A stretch of DNA of 64,000 bases, taken from contig NZ_JAGGPF010000001.1 in the NCBI RefSeq assembly GCF_018613935.1, positions 1 to 64,000 on the forward strand. Direction: 5' to 3'. Below are positions 1-6,990 of this stretch, piece by piece. Origin of the DNA: Agromyces sp. ISL-38 (GTDB lineage Bacteria; Actinomycetota; Actinomycetes; Actinomycetales; Microbacteriaceae). Position numbers and translations under genes: made by a program. A model generated the notes under the pieces. That model worked only from the letters and a program-made list of their open reading frames with translations. It ran no database searches and was not told the origin of the DNA. Positions within the stretch are counted from its first letter, which is position 1. The number at the start of each line of letters is the position of its first letter.

Positions 1-1288
1 CGGGCGGCGCGGGCGGCGTGGCAGGCTCAGGCCACGCGGGCAACGCAGTAGGCGCGGCGGGCGCGGCAGGCTCAGGCCACGCGGGCAACGCAGTAGGCGG
101 CAATGAGGGGGGTGACGGCGGAGACGCAGCAGGCGGTGCCGGGGCCAGGGGCGGCACCGCGGGCGCAGATGGCGAGGTCGCCCCAGCGGGATCGGGCTCG
201 TTGAGCGCCGACCAGAGCTCGGCATCGTAGTTCGGCAGTTGCGACCGTCGGGCCGCACGCTCCTCCCAGCTGGGAGGCGCGGTATCGGGTGTGGTCGGAT
301 GCTGCACCGGCGTGAACGACTGCCGGGCGACGGGCGGCGGCGTGTAGTCGGCGAACGGCGCCTCGGGAAGCACGCGCTCGGCGGGAGCGACGGGCGGCAC
401 CGCGGGCGGGTCGGCTGTCAGGGGAGTCGCAGGCGTGGAGGAGTCGGGCGAGGGAGCCGAAGGGGTCAACGGCTGCGACAGACTGCGGAATGCAGCCCGG
501 ATTGCATCTTCCGACTCGAGTTCGTTCGATCCCCACGTGAGGGCGAACGGCGCCGCGGGCGTGACCGGTCCGGGCGGCGTCTCCGGTGGGTGCGAAACCG
601 GCGGTGCCGGCGGTGCCGGCGGTGTCGCTGCCTGAGGTGGTGCAACGGGCGGCGTCTGCGACGCGGGCGGCGTCTGCGACGCGGGCGGCACCGGAGCCGG
701 CGTGTACGGCGGCGTCTGCGCCGCGGGCGTCACCGAAGGCGACGCGACGGGCGGCGTCTGCGGATCCGCTGCCCGGCCCACGGGAGGCTCGACCTCGGTC
801 AGGTAGACGGGAGTGGCCGGCGGTGCGACCGGGGGGATCGGCGGCGTCGCGGGCGGCGGCACGGCCGCAGCGGCGGGTCGCCCGACCGCGAACGGCGGTG
901 TCCACGACGGCAGAGCGGTGGGAGCGTACGGCGCGGATTGCGCGGGCGGTTCCTCGGGTGCGGGCGGATCGGCTGCGGGGCCGCGATCAAGGGGGCCGCC
1001 GACGACCGGCAGTGCGCGCGTCGCGGCATCCGTCGCCGATGGAGCCGAGTCGGCGAGCGAGAACCAGTCGAGCACCTCTTCACGGCGCGGGGCGGGAGTG
1101 CGCACCGGTGCCTCCGGCGGGGGCGGCACCGCCGGCGGTGGCGACGCCGAGGGGGTCACCGAGGGCGCAGAGGGAGGCGGCGTGACAGGCGGCTCGTTTC
1201 GGGCGGACGGGCGACCAGCGGCGAGTTGGGCGAGCAGCCAGTCTGCTCCCCCTTCGTTGCCGCTCTCGTCGCGCCCGTCAGCGTTCAT
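1..1288 (-). CDS. Proline/alanine-rich protein of unknown function (3' part beyond the window edge)
   Basis: The reading frame is open from an ATG at 1288 to the window edge, so about 429 codons are visible and the C-terminus is missing. The ATG overlaps the pyrE stop as ATGA, so the two are translationally coupled. The N-terminus (MNADGRDESGN, then DWLLAQLAAGRPS) looks folded or amphipathic. Most of the remainder is Pro/Ala/Thr-rich linker, broken by short acidic-aromatic islands (EEVLDWFSLAD, TWGSNELESEDAIRAAFRSL, LPNYDAELWSALNEPD). No signal peptide or membrane segment is visible in this part; a membrane or catalytic domain may lie beyond the edge. A 45-base tandem repeat near the edge encodes TALPAWPEPA twice. 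I do not recognise the family. The frame is supported by its length, the coupling to pyrE and a sensible composition; the competing frames in this GC-rich stretch are arginine-rich and unconvincing. Confidence 0.72.
   Translation of the reverse strand, partial: MNADGRDESGNEGGADWLLAQLAAGRPSARNEPPVTPPPSAPSVTPSASPPPAVPPPPEAPVRTPAPRREEVLDWFSLADSAPSATDAATRALPVVGGPLDRGPAADPPAPEEPPAQSAPYAPTALPSWTPPFAVGRPAAAAVPPPATPPIPPVAPPATPVYLTEVEPPVGRAADPQTPPVASPSVTPAAQTPPYTPAPVPPASQTPPASQTPPVAPPQAATPPAPPAPPVSHPPETPPGPVTPAAPFALTWGSNELESEDAIRAAFRSLSQPLTPSAPSPDSSTPATPLTADPPAVPPVAPAERVLPEAPFADYTPPPVARQSFTPVQHPTTPDTAPPSWEERAARRSQLPNYDAELWSALNEPDPAGATSPSAPAVPPLAPAPPAASPPSPPSLPPTALPAWPEPAAPAAPTALPAWPEPATPPAPP
21..99. 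repeat. 45-bp tandem duplication inside the Pro-rich gene
   Basis: Bases 21-54 are repeated exactly at 66-99, a period of 45 bases (15 codons). In the minus-strand gene this gives two copies of ALPAWPEPA. An in-frame period points to expansion of a coding minisatellite. Further copies may lie beyond position 1. Confidence 0.85.
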
Positions 1289-1860
1289 CAGGCCAAGCCC
1301 AGGTCTTCCAAGCCGATCGCGTAGAGGTAGGGCACGCCGGTGGCCTCGATCACTTCGCGCGCGCCAGTGGCACGGTCGACGACGACGGCGACCGCGACGA
1401 CTTCGGCTCCGACCTTCTGCAGGGCCTCGATCGCCTTGAGGGGCGAGCCGCCGGTGGTCGACGTGTCTTCGAGCACGATTACTCGCTTGCCCTCGAGGTC
1501 GGGGCCCTCGACCTGCTTGCCGCGCCCGTGGTCTTTCGGCTCCTTGCGCACGACGAACGCATCGTAGGCGAGGCCGCGGGCCGCGCCCTGGTGCAGGATC
1601 GCCGCGGCGATCGGGTCGGCGCCCATGGTCATGCCGCCGACGGCGGAGACGCCGGGCACATCGCGGATGAGGTCGAGCATGACCTGCCCGATGAGCGGAG
1701 CGACCCGGTGGTCGAGGCTCACCTTGCGCAAGTCGACATAGTACGAGGCCTTCTTGCCGCTGGTCAGGGTGAAATCACCGTGGAACACTGCGAGGGCCGA
1801 GATGTGGTCGATGAGCTGCCGACGTGCGTCGGTGATGTTCAGGGGCTCTCGAATGGTCAC
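1288..1860 (-). CDS. pyrE: Orotate phosphoribosyltransferase
   Basis: PyrE transfers phosphoribose from PRPP to orotate, giving orotidine 5'-phosphate in de novo UMP synthesis in the cytoplasm. The 190-residue product has the usual length. Visible features are the N-terminal substrate region (FTLTSGKKASYYVDLRK), the mobile catalytic loop (RKEPKDHGRGKQVEG) and the PRPP-binding motif VIVLEDTSTTGGS at about residues 128-140. The start is a GTG. TAGAGT lies exactly six bases upstream, which indicates a leaderless transcript beginning at the start codon. The Pro-rich gene follows with an ATGA overlap. Assignment is secure. Confidence 0.96.
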   Translation of the reverse strand: MTIREPLNITDARRQLIDHISALAVFHGDFTLTSGKKASYYVDLRKVSLDHRVAPLIGQVMLDLIRDVPGVSAVGGMTMGADPIAAAILHQGAARGLAYDAFVVRKEPKDHGRGKQVEGPDLEGKRVIVLEDTSTTGGSPLKAIEALQKVGAEVVAVAVVVDRATGAREVIEATGVPYLYAIGLEDLGLA

Positions 1861-1866
1861 CCGAAT

Positions 1867-1872
1867 ACTCTA
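1867..1872 (-). promoter_or_regulatory. -10 box of a leaderless pyrE transcript
   Basis: On the minus strand TAGAGT is followed by six bases (ATTCGG) and then the GTG start of pyrE. This fits a TANNNT box with transcription starting at the first base of the start codon. No convincing -35 element is seen. Confidence 0.6.
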
Positions 1873-2014
1873 CGGCCCGCACGCCGTCAGAGCAGGATCG
1901 GATGTCTCGGGCGTGATGAAACCTCACGTCGACGACGAAGGGCCGCCCCGCGGAGTGTCCCTCCCCCGCGCGGCGGCCCTGCGCTCGGGGATTGCGACCC
2001 CGGGCTCGCGGCGC

Positions 2015-2137
2015 CTAGACGGTGCGCGCGAACGCCTCCTTCGGCAGGCGACGGTAGCCGTCGCGCACGGTGCTGAAGATGGAGCCGGAGACGGCGGCGG
2101 CAGAGACGACGACGATGAGCAGGATGGCGGTGAACAC
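2015..2137 (-). CDS. Small single-span membrane protein (40 aa) ending in an RDGYRR motif
   Basis: A GTG at 2137 is preceded at good spacing by GAAAGGAA and opens a 40-codon frame. The product has one hydrophobic span (FTAILLIVVVSAAAVSGSIF) followed by a basic cytosolic tail containing TVRDGYRRLP. Small actinobacterial proteins with this span-plus-VRDGYRR layout are common as hypothetical proteins; no function is known to me. It is divergent from the LysR gene and tandem with pyrE. A longer in-frame start at 2236 is less likely because it adds a non-hydrophobic leader and lacks a ribosome site. Confidence 0.7.
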   Translation of the reverse strand: MFTAILLIVVVSAAAVSGSIFSTVRDGYRRLPKEAFARTV

Positions 2138-2262
2138 GGTGATTCCTTTCGAAGATGAAACGAGGCTGGTCGAGCGACCGTTGCGCCGTTGCACGTGTTC
2201 GACTCCCCTATTGAACCTCGAAAAACCATTCAGCACAATCGCACAGTTCTACATGAATAGTT

Positions 2263-2268
2263 TAGACT
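2263..2268 (+). promoter_or_regulatory. -10 box of a leaderless LysR-gene transcript
   Basis: TAGACT lies six bases (AACTAC) before the ATG at 2275, and there is no Shine-Dalgarno sequence. The surrounding 2220-2274 stretch is AT-richer than its neighbours and also carries the divergent control region of the small membrane protein. Confidence 0.6.
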
Positions 2269-2274
2269 AACTAC

Positions 2275-3192
2275 ATGGATGTGAACCGACTCGACCTCTT
2301 GCGCGAACTCTCCGAGCGCGGCAGCGTCACGGCAGTGGCCGAAGCGACCGGTCGAACCCCTTCGGCCGTCTCGCAGCAGCTCAAAGTGCTCGAACGCGAG
2401 GCCGGGATGCCGCTGACCGCACGCAGCGGGCGGGGCATCGTGCTCACGAGCGCGGGCCAAGCGCTTGCGCGCAGTGCCGCCGACGTCGCGATCGCCTTGG
2501 AGCGCGCCGCAGCCCTGTGGGACGAGTTCCGCAACCACCCGAGCGGCGAGGTGACCCTGCTCACCTTCCCCACGATCGGCGCGGCACTACTGCCGAGCGT
2601 GCTCACCGACCTGGCACAGGTCGCCGGGCTCAACGTGCTCTGCACCGACCTCGACCCCGAGCTCGAGGAGTTCGCCGATCACACCGGCGACTACGACATC
2701 GTGCTCGCCCACACGATGCCCGGCGTACTCCCCTGGGGCGGGCGGGGCCTGCGCGCCATCCCGCTCCTCACCGAGCCGCTCGACATCGGCCTGCCCGCCG
2801 ACCACCGCCTCGCCGGCCGTGCGCACGTCACCGCGGCCGACCTCGTCGACGAGACGTGGCTCGGGGTACCCATGGGGTATCCGTTCGAGCGCATCCTGCA
2901 CGAAGTCGAGCAGCAAGCAGGAACGCGCATGCACGTAAGCCAGCGGTTCAGCGACATGCGCATCATCGAGGCGTTCATCGAGGCGGGTCTCGGCATCGCC
3001 TTCGTGCCGCGCTACACGTCGGGCCCCGTGTCGGCAGGCGTCGTGCTGAAGCCGTTGCGGGGCGTGGCATCCGCTCGCCAGATCGTGGCGCTCGTGCGAC
3101 CGGATGTCGCGGAGCGCCTCGCCGTGCGCACGGTGCTCGATGTGCTCGTCGATCGTGCCGCGCGGCTCGAGTCCGCGCGCGCGGCCGCATGA
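2275..3192 (+). CDS. LysR-family transcriptional regulator
   Basis: The 305-residue length is typical of LysR regulators. The N-terminal winged helix-turn-helix spans about residues 1-60 (LDLLRELSERGSVTAVAEATGRTP, then SAVSQQLKVLEREAG). A linker helix and a two-lobed effector domain follow (about 90-290), with the usual PMGYPFERIL and EAFIEAGLGIAFVPRY segments. It probably regulates itself or a nearby gene; the divergent neighbour is only the 40-residue membrane protein, and the downstream lipoprotein has its own promoter. The ligand cannot be read from the sequence. The ATG start is supported by a -10 box six bases upstream (leaderless). Confidence 0.93.
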   Translation: MDVNRLDLLRELSERGSVTAVAEATGRTPSAVSQQLKVLEREAGMPLTARSGRGIVLTSAGQALARSAADVAIALERAAALWDEFRNHPSGEVTLLTFPTIGAALLPSVLTDLAQVAGLNVLCTDLDPELEEFADHTGDYDIVLAHTMPGVLPWGGRGLRAIPLLTEPLDIGLPADHRLAGRAHVTAADLVDETWLGVPMGYPFERILHEVEQQAGTRMHVSQRFSDMRIIEAFIEAGLGIAFVPRYTSGPVSAGVVLKPLRGVASARQIVALVRPDVAERLAVRTVLDVLVDRAARLESARAAA

Positions 3193-3224
3193 CGACGCGG
3201 CCGTATAACGATCGGGGTACATCG

Positions 3225-3248
3225 GGGCTGTCCCTGAGGGGCCAGCCC
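3225..3248 (+). terminator. Possible weak terminator after the LysR gene
   Basis: GGGCTG (3225-3230) and CAGCCC (3243-3248) form a six-pair stem with a 12-base loop between the LysR gene and the lipoprotein promoter. There is no T-run. The evidence is modest. Confidence 0.35.
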
Positions 3249-3260
3249 TGTCCTCGTCAG

Positions 3261-3266
3261 TACAGT
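3261..3266 (+). promoter_or_regulatory. -10 box of a leaderless lipoprotein transcript
   Basis: TACAGT is followed by CGAGCC and the ATG at 3273. The spacing is the same as at pyrE and the LysR gene. Confidence 0.55.
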
Positions 3267-3272
3267 CGAGCC

Positions 3273-4019
3273 ATGAATCTCCGCCGGCGCCGTATCGCCG
3301 CTTCGCTGCTTGTCGCCGGGTCCCTCGCACTGCTCACGGCGTGCGTGCCGGAACCCGTCGTGCCCACGCCGCGACCGACCGCCTCATCGACACCCGCACC
3401 GACTGCGACAGCGACCCCGGCCCCCACCGAGGAGCCCGTGGCGGCCCCGCCGGCGGCCGCCCAAGTGGAGCGCATTGTGATCGGAGCCGAGTGGATCACC
3501 GTCATCGCCGACGACGACACCGAACTCGCGAGGTTCGACTACTTCCAGCCCACCGCCGAGGTCCTCGCCGGGTTGACGCAGTATCTGGGAACACCCGTCG
3601 ACACGTGGTTCGAAGGACGTGGCGACGCCCCGGCGGCGACGTACTACGACTGGGGCGGTCTGCGACTCGCCGATACCGTTCCGGCGGGAAGAGCACCATA
3701 CGACCCCGAGCACTGGGTGCGCCTCACGTCCGACGACGCGAACGGCGTCGTCGTCACTGCAGTCGGCGATGTCGCCGTCGGGGATCCGTTCGCGTCACTC
3801 GAAGCCTCGCCCGAGAGCGACGAGGTGTACCGCTGGACCTCGCCGGAGACGAACCAGTCGTCGGTCTCCTTCAGGTACGACCTCGTCGAGCTCCCGCCGA
3901 TGCCCGGTACGGAAGACGCGGGCGACTGGTCACCGTCGTTCGGCGTGAGGGTCTACGGCGACGACGCCACCGGTGCCGTCCGATCGCTCTCGGCACCGGG
4001 AGCGAACTTCGGCGCCTGA
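3273..4019 (+). CDS. Putative lipoprotein of unknown function
   Basis: The 248-residue product starts with a basic region (MNLRRRRIAAS), a hydrophobic segment and the lipobox LLTAC, with the lipidated cysteine at about residue 25. A Thr/Pro/Ala-rich linker of about 35 residues follows, typical of surface lipoproteins of Gram-positive bacteria. The remaining domain of about 185 residues is acidic (for example IGAEWITVIADDDTELARFDYF and a C-terminal VRVYGDDATGAVRSL); I do not recognise its fold. TACAGT sits six bases before the ATG, so the transcript is probably leaderless. Earlier in-frame codons would read through the LysR gene and are rejected. Confidence 0.85.
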   Translation: MNLRRRRIAASLLVAGSLALLTACVPEPVVPTPRPTASSTPAPTATATPAPTEEPVAAPPAAAQVERIVIGAEWITVIADDDTELARFDYFQPTAEVLAGLTQYLGTPVDTWFEGRGDAPAATYYDWGGLRLADTVPAGRAPYDPEHWVRLTSDDANGVVVTAVGDVAVGDPFASLEASPESDEVYRWTSPETNQSSVSFRYDLVELPPMPGTEDAGDWSPSFGVRVYGDDATGAVRSLSAPGANFGA

Positions 4020-4067
4020 CACCGGATGCCGCCCGCCGCGACGTCGCTCGAACTAAACTCCACGATC

Positions 4068-4889
4068 ATGAGCGATGACGCGATCCTGTTCGAGGTGTCC
4101 GACGGGCTGGCCCACATCACCCTCAACCGCCCCTCGCGACTGAACGCGGTCGACCCCGTCGCGATCCACCTGTGGCGATCCATCGCGCACGAGATCGCCG
4201 AGCGCGACGACATCGGCGCCGTGCTCTTCGATGCGAACGGCCGTGCGTTCTGCGCCGGGGGCGACGTGCTCGCGATGTCGCAACTCGCGGCGGGGCAGCC
4301 CGATGCCGGCGTCGTGATCACCGACCTCGCCGACGTGATCCACGAGGGCCACCGCGTGCTCCGCGGGAGCACGAAGCCCATCGTCGCGGCCGTGCAGGGC
4401 CCCGTCGCCGGAGGCGGGCTCGGCTTCATGCTCGTCGCCGACCTCGTCATCGCCTCCGAGCGGGCGACGTTCGCGAGCCGGTACGCGGATGTCGGGCTCA
4501 CCCCCGATTGCGGCGTCAGCACCCTGCTGCCCGAGGCCGTCGGCACCCGTCGCGCGCTCGAGCTCACCCTCACCTCGCGCACCCTCTCGGCCGCGGAGGC
4601 ATTCGACTGGGGACTCGTGACCGAGGTCGTGGCCCCAGAGGCGCTCGACGCTCGCGCCCGTGAGATCGCCACGTCGTGGCTCGACGGGGCGACCGACGCG
4701 TTCGGGCAGACGAAGCGACTCATGCGGGCCGGACTCGCTCGCTCCTTCCGCGAGGCGCTCGACGACGAGGCCCGCACGATCGGGGCAGCGTTCGAGACGC
4801 CGTACGCGCGCGACGCGGTCGCCGCGTTCGCCCGGGGCGCATCAGCGCGCGCGCCGGCGCCGACCGAGGCCTCGTCCGAGCGGGAGTGA
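4068..4889 (+). CDS. Enoyl-CoA hydratase/isomerase (crotonase) family protein
   Basis: The 273-residue product has the crotonase signature: HITLNRPSRLNAVD near the N-terminus, the oxyanion-hole stretch AFCAGGDV (about residues 61-68) and GPVAGGGLGFMLVADLVIASE. In the region of the second catalytic acid it reads VGLTPDCGVSTLLPEAVG, with Asp where hydratases usually have Glu. That layout is closer to PaaG-type CoA isomerases than to classical enoyl-CoA hydratase. The substrate is probably an acyl-CoA; which one cannot be said. The start chosen is the ATG before SDDAILFEV, because upstream codons are not family-like. No partner beta-oxidation genes are nearby. Confidence 0.88.
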   Translation: MSDDAILFEVSDGLAHITLNRPSRLNAVDPVAIHLWRSIAHEIAERDDIGAVLFDANGRAFCAGGDVLAMSQLAAGQPDAGVVITDLADVIHEGHRVLRGSTKPIVAAVQGPVAGGGLGFMLVADLVIASERATFASRYADVGLTPDCGVSTLLPEAVGTRRALELTLTSRTLSAAEAFDWGLVTEVVAPEALDARAREIATSWLDGATDAFGQTKRLMRAGLARSFREALDDEARTIGAAFETPYARDAVAAFARGASARAPAPTEASSERE

Positions 4890-4983
4890 CGTCGTCGCGC
4901 GGGAGTGCACGGAGCGGATGCCTCCACACCGACAACCTCACTCCGGTGCGGTACGCAGAACAGATCGAGACGAGGAGGGGCCG

Positions 4984-5466
4984 ATGCAAGATCCGGCAGA
5001 GCAGTTCGCGAATGTCGCCGCAGAGATCGCGCGGCGCGCGAAGGCCGCGGGCATGACGATCGCAGCGGCCGAGTCACTCACGAGCGGGGCGCTCTCGAAC
5101 GCGCTCGGCGCGGGGAATGACGCATCCGACTGGTTCCGCGGAGGCGTCGTCGCCTACGCCGAGGGCGTGAAGCGCGAACTCCTCGGCGTGACCGCGGAGT
5201 CGGTCACGTCGGCGCAGTGCGCGCGCGAGCTCGCGACGGGCGTCGCGCGCGTGCTCGGCGCCGATGCGGCCGTCGCCGTGACCGGTGTGGGCGGCCCCGA
5301 GTCCGCCGACGGCCAGCCGCCAGGCACGGTCTTCGCCGCCGTCACCGTGCGCGGCACCACGAATGACACCCGCCTCGAGTTCCACGGCGACCCGTCGGAG
5401 GTCGTGCACCAGACGGTGCGCGCCGCGCTCGAACTGCTGCGCGACGCGCTGCCGCCGTCAGCGTGA
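4984..5466 (+). CDS. pncC: CinA C-terminal-type nicotinamide-nucleotide amidohydrolase (PncC)
   Basis: This 160-residue stand-alone CinA-C domain is expected to deamidate NMN to nicotinate mononucleotide in NAD salvage. The conserved AAESLTSGALSNAL (about residues 26-39), the GGVVAYAEGVKRELLGV segment with the conserved lysine, and VTGVGGPESADGQPPGTV are all present. A GAGGAGG ribosome site lies just before the ATG. The N-terminal CinA domain is absent, as in PncC of many bacteria. The gene is convergent with the next one, 31 bases away. Confidence 0.93.
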   Translation: MQDPAEQFANVAAEIARRAKAAGMTIAAAESLTSGALSNALGAGNDASDWFRGGVVAYAEGVKRELLGVTAESVTSAQCARELATGVARVLGADAAVAVTGVGGPESADGQPPGTVFAAVTVRGTTNDTRLEFHGDPSEVVHQTVRAALELLRDALPPSA

Positions 5467-5497
5467 GCTTCGTTCCGAATCAACCTGGTTCGACCTC

Positions 5498-6241
5498 TCA
5501 TCGAGCAGCGGAGTGGCGCCTTCCCTGAAGGAGGAGGACGACGGAGACGGCAGCGATCCACAGGAACGTCGGCTGGAACAACACGATGAACAGCGGCACG
5601 TCGGTGATGAACGCTGGCCGCACGATGGTCACGATGCCGGCGATGACACCGAACCACGCGAGCCACCGCGGCAGCCCACCAGCGCGCAGCGAGACCGCGC
5701 TGACGGTGATGATGACGACGCCGAGAGCTACCTGCCCTTGAGCGATCGCGGTCGACCACAGGCCCTGGAGGAGGAGGGCGGCGTCGACGTCGAGATGGTA
5801 GTCGGGGGTCGAACGCAGCACCACGGCGATACCCGTGGAGAGCGTCTCAGACAACAGCCCGCCCGCCAGGAAGATCGCCGAGCCGATCGATACGACGCCG
5901 CTCACCCAGTCTGAGAGGGCTGATTGGCTGACAACGCGTCGAAGGCCTGCGAAGAACCCGATCGCGAAGACGAAGATGAGGTTCGATAGGGCGAAGAACA
6001 CGAGCATCTGGTCGACGTTCCCGTCGTCGTGCAGGTAGGTGGCGAGCTCATCGCCCGCGCCCGCGTTCCAGTAGCTGGGCACTCGTTGCAGCGCTTGCGA
6101 CAGTGGGCCGTTCACCACGATGGCTGCCACCATCCCGATGCCGCACCAGCCGGTCAGAAGCCGCGCCGTGCCATCGAGGGAGCGCCGTCGGTCGATCGCG
6201 GGAGCCGTCGCGTCGGCCTTCCTCGCGGTGAGTTTCGACAT
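5498..6241 (-). CDS. Multi-pass membrane protein of unknown function
   Basis: The 247-residue protein has a basic N-terminal tail (about 25 residues) and about six hydrophobic spans, including LTGWCGIGMVAAIVV, MLVFFALSNLIFVFAIGFF, VVSIGSAIFLAGGLL and FLWIAAVSVVLLLQ. No catalytic motif is visible. The arrangement resembles small DUF4386-like membrane proteins, but I cannot place it in the family. It is divergent from a TetR regulator across a 77-base AT-richer spacer containing an imperfect palindrome. It is the obvious candidate target of that regulator. Confidence 0.8.
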   Translation of the reverse strand: MSKLTARKADATAPAIDRRRSLDGTARLLTGWCGIGMVAAIVVNGPLSQALQRVPSYWNAGAGDELATYLHDDGNVDQMLVFFALSNLIFVFAIGFFAGLRRVVSQSALSDWVSGVVSIGSAIFLAGGLLSETLSTGIAVVLRSTPDYHLDVDAALLLQGLWSTAIAQGQVALGVVIITVSAVSLRAGGLPRWLAWFGVIAGIVTIVRPAFITDVPLFIVLFQPTFLWIAAVSVVLLLQGRRHSAAR

Positions 6242-6257
6242 GTTCTTCTCCTCATTA

Positions 6258-6288
6258 GAGTGTTACTCGGCTGAACATAGTTCTACTC
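6258..6288. promoter_or_regulatory. Imperfect inverted repeat, candidate TetR operator
   Basis: GAGTGTTAC (6258-6266) and GTTCTACTC (6280-6288) are inverted copies matching at 6 of 9 positions. They lie between the divergent membrane-protein and TetR genes, just upstream of the TATACT box of the regulator. Position and symmetry suit an autoregulatory operator; the match is imperfect. Confidence 0.4.
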
Positions 6289-6306
6289 TCTTTAATGGAT
6301 TATGGC

Positions 6307-6312
6307 TATACT
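6307..6312 (+). promoter_or_regulatory. -10 box deciding the TetR start
   Basis: TATACT is followed by CACATC and then GTG at 6319. Transcription would begin at that GTG, which rules out the in-frame ATG at 6295 as the start because it lies upstream of the -10 box. Confidence 0.6.
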
Positions 6313-6318
6313 CACATC

Positions 6319-6990
6319 GTGAACTCTGATTCCCCGCGGCCCACGCACCGACAGCGTCAGGCCCAGGAGACCAAGGACCGGGTCATCGCCGCCGCCCGGG
6401 CGCTGATGGCACGCAACGGCTGGGCCGGCACCACCATCGACGCGATCGCGACGGAGGCCGGCGTCGCCCCTCAGACGATCTACGCGGCGTTCGGCAACAA
6501 GCGAGCGCTCCTCGAAGGCATGCGCAGCGTCATGCTGCGGGACTCGAACATCCCCGAGTTGATGGCCCAAGCCGCGGCCGAGTCAGAGGCCCCTCACCGC
6601 CTGGAGTTGTGGGCGCGCCTCGTACGCCGGCAGATGGAGACGAGCTTCGATGTGATCTCCATCCACCGACAGGCCGCCGCGTCCGACCCGAAGGTCGCCG
6701 CCGACTACCGCAAGGTGCTCGACAGCCGCGCCCGGGTCTTCGCGGAGTTCATCCACGACCTGCATGCCGATCTTGCCCCCGGTGTCAGCGAATCAGCCGC
6801 GACCGACCTCCTGTGGTGCTTCTCCAATGAGGAGATCTACCGGGAGCTCGTCGAGGAACGCGGCTGGTCGGCCGACCGCTACGAGCGATGGCTCGGTGAA
6901 ACCCTGGTCGCGCAATTGATCACGACACCGTCAGTCGTGCTGCGGGAACCCGAGGTTCAGGCCGCCGTGGCTCGGGTCGAGCCAGCGTGA
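6319..6990 (+). CDS. TetR-family transcriptional regulator
   Basis: The 223-residue protein has a TetR N-terminal domain (about residues 10-60): DRVIAAARALMARNGWAGTT, then IDAIATEAGVAPQTIYAAFGNKRALLEGM, which is the classical helix-turn-helix. The C-terminal ligand domain is not specific enough to name an effector. The start chosen is the GTG because the -10 box lies six bases upstream. The 3' end overlaps the convergent mmsA coding region by 60 bases. The likely target is the divergent membrane protein. Confidence 0.9.
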   Translation: MNSDSPRPTHRQRQAQETKDRVIAAARALMARNGWAGTTIDAIATEAGVAPQTIYAAFGNKRALLEGMRSVMLRDSNIPELMAQAAAESEAPHRLELWARLVRRQMETSFDVISIHRQAAASDPKVAADYRKVLDSRARVFAEFIHDLHADLAPGVSESAATDLLWCFSNEEIYRELVEERGWSADRYERWLGETLVAQLITTPSVVLREPEVQAAVARVEPA

